Shown: positions 9,785 through 20,192, numbered from the stretch's first letter. The stretch is 64,000 nt of DNA from Gilliamella sp. Pas-s25 (GCF_009795885.1 NZ_WTEV01000008.1:1-64000), one strand, 5' to 3'. The notes: a model not told the origin generated them from the sequence alone. A program made the numbers and translations.

Positions 9785-10493
9785 TACAGAAAAATTGCTT
9801 TCAGCTAAAAATCTTTATAAAACTTATAAAGAAGGCAAAATGGTGACCGAGGTATTAAAAAATGTCTCGTTTGATATTTATCAAAAATCCTTACTCGCCA
9901 TTATTGGAAGTTCCGGTTCAGGTAAAAGTACCTTATTGCATTTACTCGGTGGACTTGATAAACCAACTTCAGGCGAAATTATCTTTAACTCTCATCAGTT
10001 AAGTCAATTATCCGAACAAGAAAAGGCACGTCTACGCAATCAAGAAATCGGTTTCGTTTATCAATTTCACCATTTATTGCCTGATTTTACGGCACTTGAA
10101 AATGTGGCCATGCCATTGTTAATTGGTGGTGTATCGACAAATGAAGCTAAAAAGCGGGCTATGGCAATGCTAGAGTCAGTCAACTTAGTCAAACGCGCTC
10201 ATCATCGACCTTCTGAACTTTCGGGAGGGGAACGTCAGCGTGTAGCAATAGGGCGTGCATTAATTAATAACCCTGCTTTAGTGATGGCTGATGAGCCAAC
10301 GGGTAACCTTGACAAATCAACTGCAGATTCTATTTTTGAACTGTTGATTAAATTAAACCGTGAACACGGTACTGCGTTTTTGGTTGTTACCCATGATCTT
10401 GAATTAGCCAATAAACTTGATAAACAATGGGTAATGAGAGACGGGCAACTTTCTGATAGCGCATTATCAGATAATCAATTAACGGATAATTAA
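9777..10493 (+). CDS. lolD: Lipoprotein-releasing ABC transporter ATPase LolD
   Basis: 238 residues. Cytoplasmic ATPase of LolCDE. Walker [10 protein letters not shown] at residues 44-52, signature LSGGERQ near 148, Walker [13 protein letters not shown] near 168, and the H-loop in VVTHDLE. The MacB/LolD-type sequence [17 protein letters not shown] is present. The start overlaps the lolC end, and lolE begins one base after its stop, so translation is probably coupled. Confidence 0.97.
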   Translation: MNNTEKLLSAKNLYKTYKEGKMVTEVLKNVSFDIYQKSLLAIIGSSGSGKSTLLHLLGGLDKPTSGEIIFNSHQLSQLSEQEKARLRNQEIGFVYQFHHLLPDFTALENVAMPLLIGGVSTNEAKKRAMAMLESVNLVKRAHHRPSELSGGERQRVAIGRALINNPALVMADEPTGNLDKSTADSIFELLIKLNREHGTAFLVVTHDLELANKLDKQWVMRDGQLSDSALSDNQLTDN

Positions 10494-10494
10494 T

Positions 10495-11733
10495 ATGAAT
10501 TTATCTTTAATTACTGCTCTCAAATTTCGAAAAGGACGTCGCAAAAGTGGTATGGTGTCGTTAATTTCGATTATTTCAACACTCAGTATTGCTATTGGTA
10601 TTGCTGCATTAATTATTGGCTTAAGTGCTATGAATGGCTTTGAGCGGGAGCTACATAATCGAGTTTTATCGGTCGTACCACATGGTCAATTATATCCAGA
10701 ATATGGTAATTTAGATAATTGGCGTCATGTGCAACAAGAGCTTACGAACAGTAACAATATTGTATCGGCAGTACCCTTTGTAAGTTTTACTGGGCTTATT
10801 GAAAATGGTAGTAAACTCGGCGCTGTTGAAGTGCAAGGGATTGATCCTGAAAAAGAAAAGCAAATCAGTGCACTGCCTAATTATGTGCTTAATAATAAAT
10901 GGCAAGATTTTAAACCTGATCGCCAACGCATCATTATTGGTGCGGGAATCGCCAAAAGCTTGTCGGTGAGCGAAGGGGGATGGGTTTCTTTATTAATTCC
11001 GGCTTCGAGCACTCCAAACCAGCTTAAGCCACCGAAAAGGGTTCGTTTGCAGGTGGTAGGTATATTAGAGTTAAGCGGTAGTTTAAGCAATAATGTCGCT
11101 TTACTGCCCTTAACCGATGCGCAAAAGTTACTTAATATAGGTGACAATGTCACAGGTATCATGATTAATGTAAATAATGTTTACCAAGCTAATCAGATTA
11201 TTGGACAAGCTTCGTTAAATCTAGAAGAAAACCTATCATTTACTAGTTGGGAAAACTCATTTGGCTTTATGTATCGTGATATTCAAATGATCAGGCAAAT
11301 CATGTATCTGGCCATGATTGTGGTTATTGGCGTGGCTTGTTTTAATATTGTGTCAACTTTAGTGATTGCCGTAAAAGATAAACAGCGCGATATTGCTATA
11401 TTAAAAACGCTAGGTGCAACCAACCAACTAATTAAACATATTTTTATTTGGTATGGGGTGATTTCAGGATTGATTGGTAGCTTAATCGGGGTAATTTTAG
11501 GCGTGGTATTATCCTGGCAACTGTCGAATATTATGGGAGTTGTTGAGTCATTAATGGGGCATAAAATCTTAAATAGTAATATCTATTTTATCGATTTTTT
11601 ACCCTCGGAAATTCATCTATTTGATGTGTTGGTCGTGTTTATAACTTCCATGTTACTTAGCTTAATTGCCAGCTATTATCCAGCTAAACGTGCTTGTAAA
11701 ATCGATCCAGCTCGAATCTTAAATAGTTTCTAG
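10495..11733 (+). CDS. lolE: Lipoprotein-releasing ABC transporter permease LolE
   Basis: 412 residues, paralogue of LolC in the same LolCDE complex. N-terminal transmembrane segment (SLISIISTLSIAIGIAALI), periplasmic MacB-like domain, and a C-terminal FtsX-type domain with three transmembrane segments ending in YYPAKRACKIDPARIL. Last gene of the operon, followed 15 bases later by a terminator. Confidence 0.96.
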   Translation: MNLSLITALKFRKGRRKSGMVSLISIISTLSIAIGIAALIIGLSAMNGFERELHNRVLSVVPHGQLYPEYGNLDNWRHVQQELTNSNNIVSAVPFVSFTGLIENGSKLGAVEVQGIDPEKEKQISALPNYVLNNKWQDFKPDRQRIIIGAGIAKSLSVSEGGWVSLLIPASSTPNQLKPPKRVRLQVVGILELSGSLSNNVALLPLTDAQKLLNIGDNVTGIMINVNNVYQANQIIGQASLNLEENLSFTSWENSFGFMYRDIQMIRQIMYLAMIVVIGVACFNIVSTLVIAVKDKQRDIAILKTLGATNQLIKHIFIWYGVISGLIGSLIGVILGVVLSWQLSNIMGVVESLMGHKILNSNIYFIDFLPSEIHLFDVLVVFITSMLLSLIASYYPAKRACKIDPARILNSF

Positions 11734-11746
11734 GATTGAGTTGCAT

Positions 11747-11793
11747 AAAAAAGGCGCAGTTTGATTGTTTATCATCAGTGCCTTTTTGTTTTT
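11747..11793 (+). terminator. Terminator between lolE and the convergent rhomboid gene
   Basis: AAAAAGGCGC pairs with GTGCCTTTTT across about 20 bases, followed by gtttttaa. It sits between two convergent genes, and the A-rich 5' side makes it usable in both directions. Confidence 0.8.
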
Positions 11794-12517
11794 AATTGTA
11801 AATATAATAATCACTGGGTAAGGCATAGTGCATATAGACTATATATACCCCTAATGCCGTAACAATAAATAGTAAACTCATAATAAGTAAAGTTATTGGA
11901 TATTTGAACGTTTTAAGGCATAAAGAAATCAGCCCACCAAGCACAAAACCCGTGCATGCCCCCCCGATATGAGCCATATTATCGATCGAAGGTAATAAGC
12001 CTAATCCTGCTGTCAAAATTAAACTGATCAGCATCGCTTTGACTGGCATTTCTTGTATATTAGCCTTAAACACTAAGCAATAAGCTAGTAAGGCGGTAAT
12101 AATACCTAAAATAGCACCCGAAGCACCACAGCTGATTACATTTTGATTAATGGTAGCTATATCACTTGATAAGCTTCCCACTAGACCTGAAAAAAGATAA
12201 ATACCCAAAAAAGCCATGCGGGGGATGCGCTGTTCTAAAATTGGTCCAATGCTCCATAATGCCAGCATATTCATAGCTAAATGGGTAAAACCGACATGCA
12301 TAAATAAATTGGTAAACATACGCCAATATTGGCCAGAAAAGGTCAATGCTGCAACATCGGCACCCCAATCAATCAGAAAGTGATTTTCGTAAAGTGTCGA
12401 AAAACCGCGACTATCAAGTAACCGGAAGAGAAAAAAGCAAAGGACATTTATCATCACTAAAGTCGAGGTGATTTTAGATTGATTAGCGTAATATTTGATA
12501 TCATTTAAGGTACTCAT
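11792..12517 (-). CDS. Rhomboid-family intramembrane serine protease
   Basis: 241 residues with six predicted transmembrane segments. The catalytic dyad is visible: Ser133 in GASGAILG and His183 in MAHIGG, plus the HLAMNM motif (His79, Asn83) that forms the oxyanion site. It lacks the N-terminal cytoplasmic domain of E. coli GlpG, so it is a minimal rhomboid, and substrates cannot be predicted. It converges with lolE at a shared terminator and lies downstream of the GNAT gene on the same strand (44-base gap). Confidence 0.9.
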   Translation of the reverse strand: MSTLNDIKYYANQSKITSTLVMINVLCFFLFRLLDSRGFSTLYENHFLIDWGADVAALTFSGQYWRMFTNLFMHVGFTHLAMNMLALWSIGPILEQRIPRMAFLGIYLFSGLVGSLSSDIATINQNVISCGASGAILGIITALLAYCLVFKANIQEMPVKAMLISLILTAGLGLLPSIDNMAHIGGACTGFVLGGLISLCLKTFKYPITLLIMSLLFIVTALGVYIVYMHYALPSDYYIYN

Positions 12518-12561
12518 TAAAAATCCTTTTGAATAGTTGAATTTTATTGATAGTAGGTGAG

Positions 12562-13056
12562 TTAATCTAACCGTTTACCCCATATCATTAAATCACGCTG
12601 AACATTATCCAATTCAGCAATTTTTGGAAGAAGCCCCCATTGTTGATACTGCATTTTTTTAAATAAATTAACACTAGGTAAATTATGTCGAAACACATAG
12701 CTAAAAATTGCCTCAATTCCTACTTGTTTAGCAAATTGTTCAATTTTATCCACCATAAATTGACCAATTTTTTTACCCCGAAAATCTTGATGAAGATATA
12801 AGCTAATCTCAACCGTTTTATAAAAAGCAGGGCGACCATAAAAAGAAGACAAGCTAATCCAACCACAAGGCTGATCTTGATATTTTATTAACCAAAGGGG
12901 ACGATTTTGAGGGTTATGTTGGTAAAACCATTCTAATCGACTTTCAACAGAAACAGGCTCCGTATCAGCAGTCACTTGGCGACTAGTAATTGTTGAATTA
13001 TAAACATCGACAATAAAGGGTAAATCTTCTAATTTAGCATCGTGGTAAGTGATCAT
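12562..13056 (-). CDS. GNAT N-acetyltransferase, phosphinothricin acetyltransferase-like
   Basis: 164 residues, a single GNAT domain. N-terminal DAKLEDLPFIVDVYN, the substrate-side PVSVESRLEWFYQH, and an acetyl-CoA loop in YLHQDFRGKKIGQFMVDK. This arrangement is that of the Pat/MnaT group, which acetylates small amines such as phosphinothricin, methionine sulfoximine or free amino acids. The actual substrate is not visible from sequence. Probably co-transcribed with the rhomboid gene. Confidence 0.85.
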   Translation of the reverse strand: MITYHDAKLEDLPFIVDVYNSTITSRQVTADTEPVSVESRLEWFYQHNPQNRPLWLIKYQDQPCGWISLSSFYGRPAFYKTVEISLYLHQDFRGKKIGQFMVDKIEQFAKQVGIEAIFSYVFRHNLPSVNLFKKMQYQQWGLLPKIAELDNVQRDLMIWGKRLD

Positions 13057-13129
13057 GTTTTTTGCTTTAAGTGGTTTAAAGAGAAATTATTGTAATTTTA
13101 TTATTGATTGTAGGCAATAAGGGATATTT

Positions 13130-13499
13130 TTAATTAGGCATTGATATTGCGGTCAGTTTGCCAGCAGATAGAATTACTCGTTATCTGAATCAGCTAACTG
13201 AATATTATGGTTATCCGTTAAAAATACGGGGCGATAATAAACCTGAAATTACTGGAAGAGTCTTTTCCAACTGAGCCAAATCACATGGTATCACCATTGT
13301 TCTTATTGAGCCAGGTAACCCATATCAAAATGGTCACATTGAACGATTTAACCGAACTTATCGCACTGAAGTGTGAGATTTATATCTTTTTAACAACCTA
13401 GAGTAAGCAAGGATAATGACTGAAGAATTACTCACTATGTATAAGGCATTAAATAACATGACGCCCATTGAATTTAAAACACTAAAACAGTCAGCCTAA
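13130..13499 (+). pseudogene. IS3-type transposase (OrfB) C-terminal remnant
   Basis: One reading frame gives recognisable IS3-family DDE integrase sequence: LPADRITRYLNQLTEYYGYP, then RGDNKPEITG (DNGPE-like), IVLIEPGNPYQNGHIERF with the catalytic Glu, and MTPIEFKTLKQ at the end. Three in-frame stops (after SN, TEV and LE), loss of about 8 codons before ALNNMTP, and no N-terminal half show it is dead. No terminal inverted repeats were found. The remaining 13500-13962 shows no gene I recognise. Confidence 0.8.
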
Positions 13500-13962
13500 T
13501 TTTCTACGTCAGTTATATGCTAAAAATGGGATATTTACATATGAATTCTCAATTAATGACGAAACGGTATAGAATCCTGAATATTTTTTACAAAAATATA
13601 GCTTAAAATATGAGTAGTAGTGTAAATACTCCATAGTGAGCAAAAAACTAACGTAGCAAATAACGCAACCTGTTTTGACAGACGTTTAATGCTATAAGGG
13701 ATGTTTTTATCACGTTCCTTTTTACGGATATGGGGGGAACAACTTCAATCTGCTTTCTTTAGCACATTATAAGTTGTAAATAGTTGGACAACTGACCATA
13801 AAGTGTTTAGTCAATCGGTAACGATTATTTTTCTTTATGATAGAGACCCGTTTGTATATTCATTACCGTTTTTTTCAAATTACAGTAAACAACGCAAGTA
13901 ATTCCTACATCAAGATACAAACTATCAAAATGAGCATGGGTTACTGATAAATATCAGTAAGA

Positions 13963-14655
13963 TTAAATTTTTAAAAATAGCTCTCTACTTTTAAATGGTT
14001 TTGATCCTACATAAGGTTTTAACGCCATTCTGGTAAACCGTTTAGCCGCTTTTAACGTACTGTCATTATCAAATTGACGTTTTCCAAAAGCTAAAACTTG
14101 CTCTCCTGTAAAGCTGGTATTATTTTGTAATAAACTACTAATAAAACCTTTTTCGCTTTCGTATTGATAATGCATCGATTTAACAATATCATCACCTGTT
14201 ACACAGCAATGAAAATAATCGATGTGATACCCTAAATTTTCTAATAATGATAATTCAAAAGCTCGCAGCACATTTTCAGCAGGAATTTGTTGAGCTAATT
14301 GTTGCAAGCTTGTTAGATAATCATCAAAAAGAGTTGGCATTTCTGTTTCTGCAACTAAAACTCGATGTAATAACTCATTTAAATAAAATGCGCTATATAA
14401 GAAAACAGATACTAACGGTAATGCCAGCGACATAGCTTCAACTTGCCGCAATGTTTTTACTTCACCTTGACCTGAATATTGTACAATGAGCGGGGTAAAA
14501 GGTTGCAACATACCTTTCAATGCTGAACTCTTTCTCCTAGCCCCTTTGGCTAACACCGTTATTTTTCCGACATTTTCAACGAATAAATCAACTAATAAAC
14601 TACTTTCAGTGTAAAAACGAGTATGTAGTATAAATGCTCTTTGCCAACTTTCCAT
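13963..14655 (-). CDS. recO: DNA repair protein RecO
   Basis: 230 residues (E. coli 242). RecO works with RecR and RecF to load RecA on SSB-coated DNA. N-terminal OB fold (QRAFILHTRFYTESSLLVDLF, then KGARRKSSALKGMLQPF) and a helical C-terminal domain. One cysteine pair (HCCVTGDD) stands where a zinc site is found in some family members. It lies alone here, not behind rnc-era as in many relatives, and is divergent from the antiporter gene. Confidence 0.93.
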   Translation of the reverse strand: MESWQRAFILHTRFYTESSLLVDLFVENVGKITVLAKGARRKSSALKGMLQPFTPLIVQYSGQGEVKTLRQVEAMSLALPLVSVFLYSAFYLNELLHRVLVAETEMPTLFDDYLTSLQQLAQQIPAENVLRAFELSLLENLGYHIDYFHCCVTGDDIVKSMHYQYESEKGFISSLLQNNTSFTGEQVLAFGKRQFDNDSTLKAAKRFTRMALKPYVGSKPFKSRELFLKI

Positions 14656-14802
14656 TAAAATGCCTTTAAATTATATTTTTGGTTGATAATTGCACACAAC
14701 ACAAAAAGAAATAAATTTTTCAAATTTTCACCTGAAATCTAGCTAAAATTCCGCTATAATCAATACAAACAATAGGATTATAGGATAAATAAAAGAGAAG
14801 CT

Positions 14803-16420
14803 ATGGATCTTTTTTCAATAATTTTGCTACTAGTATTAATTGTATCACTTTCTGGCGTCGTTATTAAAATGTTACCAATACAAATTCCATTGCCACTAAT
14901 GCAAATACTGTTAGGTTGTATACTGGCTGCTTTTGGTGTTTATGTAAAATTCGACCCAGAATTATTTCTTGTTTTATTCATTCCACCATTACTGTTTGCT
15001 GATGGGCGTAAAACATCGGTAAAAGACTTTGTGCACAACGTCAGAGAAATTGTTGGACTTGCGCTAGTTTTAGTTGTAATAACAATTGTCGCTGTTGGTT
15101 ATTTACTTTATTGGATGTTACCAAAAGGAGTAGAATTAGCAGCAACATTTGCACTAGCTGCAGTTTTATCGCCTACCGATGCTGTAGCATTAAGTGGAAT
15201 TGTGGGGAAAGGACGCATTGAAAAAGAAAAAATGGAGATCATCGAAGGTGAAGCATTGATGAATGATGCTTCAGGTTTGGTGTCTTTAAAATTTGCTATT
15301 GCTATTGCAGTTGGTGATGCGGTATTTAACATCTTTGATGTGAGTATGCAATTTTTTATAGTTGCGCTTGGTGGCTTGGCTATTGGTGTTTTATTTACTT
15401 GGCTATATGCACGTATTTTACGTAAAATAAATCAGCTGACTCACAATGACCCAGCAATTCAAATCGTATTATTATTCTTACTCCCATTTGCCGCTTATAT
15501 TATTGCCGAGGAATGTCATTGTTCTGGTATTTTAGCAGCAGTAAGTGCAGGTATGACAGTTAATCATTCTGGTATGATGCGAAATGCACCATTAACTGCA
15601 CGTTTGCAATCAGATAGCACATGGTCAATGCTAACATTTGTTTTTAATGGATTCGTATTCGTTTTATTAGGTATTCAGTTACCAAGCATTTTGAACAATA
15701 CTTTTGCCGAAAACCAGATTGATACTTCAATTGAAGTATGGCAATTATGCTTAATTGTTTTGTTTGTATTTGCCGTATTAATGGGAACTCGATTCGCCTG
15801 GTTGTGGTCAATGAAACATCTGCCAGCCATGCCGCCCTCTTGCATTTAGAGAATACTCAACAAGAGATCTTTTAATTTCGACATTTGCTGGGGTTAGAGG
15901 AGCGATCACTCTAGCTGGTGTGTTATCTATTCCAATGACAATTGGTGGTCGTTATCAACTTGTTTTTATTGCAACAGGTATAATTTTAATTTCATTGATT
16001 GCAGCCGTTATTATATTACCTATCTTATTGCGAGGTAGTGTTATTTTAGATAATTCAGAACAAGCTAATGAAATTTTAACTGTAAAGGGTCATATGGCAG
16101 AAGAAGCGATTGTTAGCTTGGAAAAAATGCAAAATAATCTGCTACAAGAAACGACTGAAGATAGTATGGATCAAGAAATAATACATGAAGTTGGTTCACG
16201 TGTTATTGGATCATTAAGACGTCGAACAGGTCTTAAAGGTTTAGAGAAAAAAGCACTTGAAGCAGAAAACCTAGAAAGACGTATGCGCCTGGTTGCAATA
16301 GGTGCAGAACGAACCGCTTTATTACAAATGAAAATTCGTAACGAAGTGAGCGAGGAGGTTTTTGAACATTTAAATACCGACTTGGACATTTATGAAAAAA
16401 TGATTTCTGGGGATGCATAA
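14803..16420 (+). pseudogene. Na+/H+ antiporter (CPA1, YjcE-like), frameshifted
   Basis: The first part (14803-15849) encodes a CPA1-type transporter with the ion-binding ALSPTDAVALSG and EGEALMNDASGLV motifs. The frame then breaks near 15830, ending in a spurious PAMPPSCI. The correct continuation is in another frame from about 15833 (LAFREYSTRDLLISTFAGVRGA) and joins 15920-16420, which carries the last transmembrane segments and a cytoplasmic tail. Together about 538 residues, close to E. coli YjcE (549). The lesion is a one-base shift near a short C run: a genuine mutation or a sequencing error. ubiT starts one base after the stop. Confidence 0.85.
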
Positions 16421-16930
16421 ATGATTGGAACAAAAAGCCAAATTTTAAGCAAGATTCATTCACAGTTTGTTAATAATGGGCCCCATATTTTGGGGCTTAC
16501 CTTACGATGCATTCCTTTTAATGTCAAAAAGCAAGCCATAGAACAATTATTACAGCTACAATTTGAACATTCCCTAGAAGATGGCGATCTTGATTTTTTA
16601 GAAAATCGTTGGCTTAAAATAGAAGTGACTGATCTAGGGCTTATCTGGTTTGTAAGTTTGATCGAGAATAAATTAGTTGTTAGCCGAGAAGAAATTGCTG
16701 ATGTGAGCTTTATTGGTAATGCTAATGATTTAATTATGATAGCGACCAGACGTCAGGATCCCGATACCTTATTCTTTCAACGTCGCTTGATTGTAGAAGG
16801 TGACACCGAATTAGGACTATATGTTAAAAATTTAATGGATTCTATTGAGTTAGAAGCTATGCCAAAATTTTTAAGACTAACACTTGAAAAATTAGCGAAT
16901 ATTATTGAAAGTGCGCCAGCTCATCTTTAG
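16421..16930 (+). CDS. ubiT: Ubiquinone biosynthesis accessory factor UbiT (YhbT, SCP2 domain)
   Basis: 169 residues (E. coli UbiT 174). A single SCP2 sterol-carrier-like domain: LRCIPFNVKKQAIEQLL, FLENRWLKIEVTDLGL, and the end RRLIVEGDTELGLYVKNLMDSIE. UbiT binds ubiquinone intermediates and, with UbiU-UbiV, supports oxygen-independent ubiquinone synthesis. That fits an organism with Fnr and fumarate respiration. ubiU-ubiV are not in the window. The ATG follows the antiporter stop directly, suggesting a shared transcript. Confidence 0.88.
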   Translation: MIGTKSQILSKIHSQFVNNGPHILGLTLRCIPFNVKKQAIEQLLQLQFEHSLEDGDLDFLENRWLKIEVTDLGLIWFVSLIENKLVVSREEIADVSFIGNANDLIMIATRRQDPDTLFFQRRLIVEGDTELGLYVKNLMDSIELEAMPKFLRLTLEKLANIIESAPAHL

Positions 16931-17164
16931 GAAACTCACACCGCAACAAAGCTTGCTTTAATGTATTACAGACTAAATGACGGTCTATATTGTCTGCAAC
17001 ATCAAATCCTTTTTCAACTTGCAAGCTTTTGATATAAGGCGAGGAGGGTGGTATAATCGCTGATTAGTAATTAATACAACATTAATTGCTTTCCAGTTAG
17101 CTACTCGATATAAAATATCTTTGATTGGTTTTGGGCATGCATCGACATCAATCCAAATGTTCAT
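16902..17164 (-). pseudogene. yaiI: YaiI/YqxD (DUF188) family remnant
   Basis: Starts as a typical DUF188 protein (MNIWIDVDACPKPIKDILYR, VLITNQRLYHPP), then shifts frame by one base near 17040. The correct continuation in the other frame reads SPYIKSLQVEKGFDVADNID, the family's FDVADN region, and stops near 16902, overlapping the ubiT end. The C-terminal half of the usual 150 residues is lost. A function for YaiI is not established. Confidence 0.8.
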
Positions 17165-17376
17165 AACCGGTATATCTAAATTATAAAATATCAATTGCTC
17201 GCAATTATAGTTGTTATTAGGGGAAAATTGCTATTTATTTTTTGTGAAAATATTTTAGGTAAATCAGCAATTTATTCTATTTTATGAATTTACTTATGTT
17301 GATATAAGCTGATTCTTTCTATTTAAAATCTTTATGATAAGTGGTAGTATATCTGACCAATTTATTTAGTACGCAA

Positions 17377-17397
17377 GTGCGCTTTCGTGTGGCGCAC
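17377..17397 (+). promoter_or_regulatory. thrS translational operator hairpin (tRNA-Thr anticodon mimic)
   Basis: GTGCGC / GCGCAC stem extended by a T-G pair, closing a 7-base loop TTCGTGT. The loop places CGT, the anticodon of tRNA-Thr(CGU), exactly at the positions 34-36 of an anticodon loop, after a U at position 33. It lies 20 bases upstream of the thrS ATG, next to the aagg ribosome binding site. E. coli ThrRS binds a comparable hairpin in its own mRNA and blocks translation. The structure is seen; the function is inferred by homology. Confidence 0.75.
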
Positions 17398-17417
17398 CAC
17401 TGTTATAAGGATTTATT

Positions 17418-19343
17418 ATGCCAATTATTACTCTTCCTGATGGAAGTCAACGCCAATTTGATAAACCCGTTACCGTTTTAGAAGTTGCACAAAGTATTGG
17501 TGCAGGGCTGGCAAAAGCTTGTATAGCTGGACGTGTAAATGGTGAGCGTAAAGATGCCTCTGATATTATTGAGCAAGATGCAACATTAGCCATCATTACA
17601 ACTAAAGACGAAGATGGACTTGAAATTATTCGTCATTCTTGTGCGCATTTATTAGGTCATGCTATTAAGCAATTATGGCCGGATACACAAATGGCAATCG
17701 GTCCAACAATTGATAATGGCTTTTATTATGACGTTGATTTAGATCACTCATTAACGCAGGAAGATCTTGATGCATTAGAAAAACGCATGCATGAATTGGC
17801 TAAAAAAGATTATGAAGTAAAAAAAGAAGTCGTCAGTTGGGAACGAGCTAGGGAAGTATTTTGGGAACGTCATGAACCATATAAGATTGCCATTTTAGAT
17901 GAAAATATTCCTAAAGATTCAAAACCAGCACTTTATCACCACGAAGAATATATTGATATGTGTCGTGGACCACATGTACCTAATATGCGTTTTTGCCACC
18001 ATTTTAAATTGCAAAAAGTTGCAGGTGCTTATTGGCGTGGTAACAGTGACAATAAAATGTTACAACGTATTTATGGAACAGCGTGGGCAGATAAAAAACA
18101 ACTTGATAGCTATTTACAATTTTTAGAAGAAGCGGCTAAACGAGATCACCGTAAAATAGGTAAACAGCTTGATCTTTATCATATGCAAGAAGAAGCACCC
18201 GGTATGGTGTTTTGGCATAATGATGGATGGATTATCTTCCGTGAACTTGAAGTTTTTGTTCGCACTAAATTGAAAGAGTATGATTATCAAGAAGTAAAAG
18301 GCCCATTTATGATGGATCGTGTTTTATGGGAAAAAACAGGGCATTGGGGTAATTATAAAGAGTTAATGTTTGTCACTTCATCTGAAAATCGTGAATATTG
18401 TATTAAGCCAATGAACTGTCCAGGGCACGTACAGATTTTTAATCAAGGTTTAAAATCTTACCGTGATTTACCATTACGTATGGCGGAATTTGGTAGTTGT
18501 CATCGAAACGAGCCATCTGGATCTTTACACGGATTGATGCGTGTTCGAGGTTTTACTCAAGATGATGCACATATTTTTTGTACTGAAAGTCAAATTCGCA
18601 GTGAAGTTAATAGCTGTATCAAAATGGTTTATGATACTTATAGCACTTTCGGTTTTACAGATATTACTGTTAAGTTATCAACTCGCCCTGAAAAACGCAT
18701 TGGTAAAGATGAGACATGGGATCTTGCAGAAAAAGATTTGGCCGAATGCTTAACTGAAAACGGCATTGATTTTGAATACCTACCAGGTGAGGGAGCCTTT
18801 TATGGACCAAAAATCGAGTTTACTCTACATGACTGTTTAGGGCGTGCATGGCAATGTGGTACTGTTCAACTAGATTTTATGCTACCAGAACGTTTAGATG
18901 CAACTTATGTTGGTGAAGACAACGAACGTCATGTTCCAGTTATGATTCATCGAGCCATTTTAGGTTCAATGGAGCGCTTTATGGGAATCTTAACAGAAAA
19001 CTGCGCAGGATTTTTCCCTACATGGCTTGCTCCATTGCAAGTTGCAGTAATTAATATTACCGATAATCAAGCTGAATATGCAAAACAATTAACCGCGCAA
19101 CTACAAAAAGTTGGTATTAGAGCAAAAGCGGACTTGAGAAATGAGAAAATAGGGTTTAAAATTCGCGAGCATACTCTTAAACGTGTTCCTTATATGTTTG
19201 TTTGTGGAGACAAAGAAATGGAATCAGGAAAAATTTCAGTTCGAACTCGCCAAGGTAAAGATCTTGGTAGCTTTGAAGTGAAACATGTTATAGAATTGTT
19301 GCTTAACGAAATTCATAGTCGTTCATTAGAACAAATGAATTAA
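17418..19343 (+). CDS. thrS: Threonyl-tRNA synthetase
   Basis: 641 residues (E. coli 642). Charges tRNA-Thr. N-terminal TGS domain (1-61), editing domain with [14 protein letters not shown] (about 75) and the C/H motif in [11 protein letters not shown], class II catalytic core from about residue 240 with [14 protein letters not shown] and the Zn ligand in [10 protein letters not shown], and a C-terminal anticodon-binding domain. First gene of thrS-infC-rpmI-rplT. An upstream hairpin probably mediates autoregulation. Confidence 0.98.
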   Translation: MPIITLPDGSQRQFDKPVTVLEVAQSIGAGLAKACIAGRVNGERKDASDIIEQDATLAIITTKDEDGLEIIRHSCAHLLGHAIKQLWPDTQMAIGPTIDNGFYYDVDLDHSLTQEDLDALEKRMHELAKKDYEVKKEVVSWERAREVFWERHEPYKIAILDENIPKDSKPALYHHEEYIDMCRGPHVPNMRFCHHFKLQKVAGAYWRGNSDNKMLQRIYGTAWADKKQLDSYLQFLEEAAKRDHRKIGKQLDLYHMQEEAPGMVFWHNDGWIIFRELEVFVRTKLKEYDYQEVKGPFMMDRVLWEKTGHWGNYKELMFVTSSENREYCIKPMNCPGHVQIFNQGLKSYRDLPLRMAEFGSCHRNEPSGSLHGLMRVRGFTQDDAHIFCTESQIRSEVNSCIKMVYDTYSTFGFTDITVKLSTRPEKRIGKDETWDLAEKDLAECLTENGIDFEYLPGEGAFYGPKIEFTLHDCLGRAWQCGTVQLDFMLPERLDATYVGEDNERHVPVMIHRAILGSMERFMGILTENCAGFFPTWLAPLQVAVINITDNQAEYAKQLTAQLQKVGIRAKADLRNEKIGFKIREHTLKRVPYMFVCGDKEMESGKISVRTRQGKDLGSFEVKHVIELLLNEIHSRSLEQMN

Positions 19344-19370
19344 TGATAAATTAATTTGGAGGAATGAGAT

Positions 19371-19910
19371 ATTAAAGTCAGTAAACGAATTCAGTCAACA
19401 CGAGCACATAAGATCAACGATGAAATTACCGCTCGAGAGGTGAGATTAACCGGCGTCGATGGTGAGCAGCTCGGTATAGTAAGCTTAAATGAAGCTTTAA
19501 AACAAGCTGAAGAGGCAACTTTAGATTTAGTTGAAATAAGCCCTAATGCAGAGCCACCTGTTTGTCGAATTATGGATTATGGCAAGTTCCTCTATGAAAA
19601 GAGTAAAGCAACAAAAGAGCAGAAGAAAAAGCAAAAGGTTGTTCAGGTTAAGGAAATTAAGTTCCGACCTGGTACAGACGAAGGCGACTATCAGGTAAAA
19701 CTCCGCAGCCTGATACGCTTTCTTGAAGATGGCGATAAAGCTAAAGTCACATTACGTTTTCGTGGTCGTGAAATGGCTCACCAACAGTTAGGTTCTGAAA
19801 TGCTTGACCGCATTAAAGAAGACTTAGCTGATTTGGCGATTATTGAGTCTTATCCAACTAAGATTGAAGGTCGGCAAATGATTATGGTGCTTGCGCCTAA
19901 GAAGAAATAA
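19371..19910 (+). CDS. infC: Translation initiation factor IF-3 (AUU start)
   Basis: 179 residues if started at ATT 19371, preceded by GGAGG at 19358-19362 with 8-base spacing. The N-terminus then reads (M)[20 protein letters not shown], matching E. coli IF-3 in length and position. A start at the internal GTG (19440) would cut 23 conserved residues. The rare AUU codon is the known autoregulatory start of infC: IF-3 rejects it and so limits its own synthesis. Conserved motifs: [18 protein letters not shown] and [12 protein letters not shown]. Confidence 0.96.
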   Translation: MKVSKRIQSTRAHKINDEITAREVRLTGVDGEQLGIVSLNEALKQAEEATLDLVEISPNAEPPVCRIMDYGKFLYEKSKATKEQKKKQKVVQVKEIKFRPGTDEGDYQVKLRSLIRFLEDGDKAKVTLRFRGREMAHQQLGSEMLDRIKEDLADLAIIESYPTKIEGRQMIMVLAPKKK

Positions 19911-19994
19911 TGGTTTTACAAGCTAGTTTTTGATTTATTGAAAATTACACCATTATTTTATTTTTATTAACAATGCGAAGTGGAAATTAATAAA

Positions 19995-20192
19995 ATGCCT
20001 AAAATTAAAACTGTAAAAGGCGCAGCAAAGCGCTTTAAAAAAACAGCTTCTGGTGGCTTTAAGCATAAGCAAGCTAACAAAAGCCATATCCTAACTAAAA
20101 AATCAACTAAACGTAAACGTCATTTACGTGGTTTGACGACTGTGTCAAAAGGCGATTTAGGTTTAGTTACTGCGTGTGTTCCATACGCTTAA
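19995..20192 (+). CDS. rpmI: 50S ribosomal protein L35
   Basis: 65 residues with ATG at 19995 ([17 protein letters not shown]), the usual bL35 length. An in-frame GTG at 19980 would add five residues not found in the family. Basic, typical [18 protein letters not shown] centre. Part of the infC-rpmI-rplT operon, which in E. coli is repressed by L20. Confidence 0.96.
   Translation: MPKIKTVKGAAKRFKKTASGGFKHKQANKSHILTKKSTKRKRHLRGLTTVSKGDLGLVTACVPYA

Noticed and set aside
13600-13960. Reverse-strand fragments near 13790-13890 that hint at a protein.
   Set aside because: Stops interrupt every frame and no family could be recognised.
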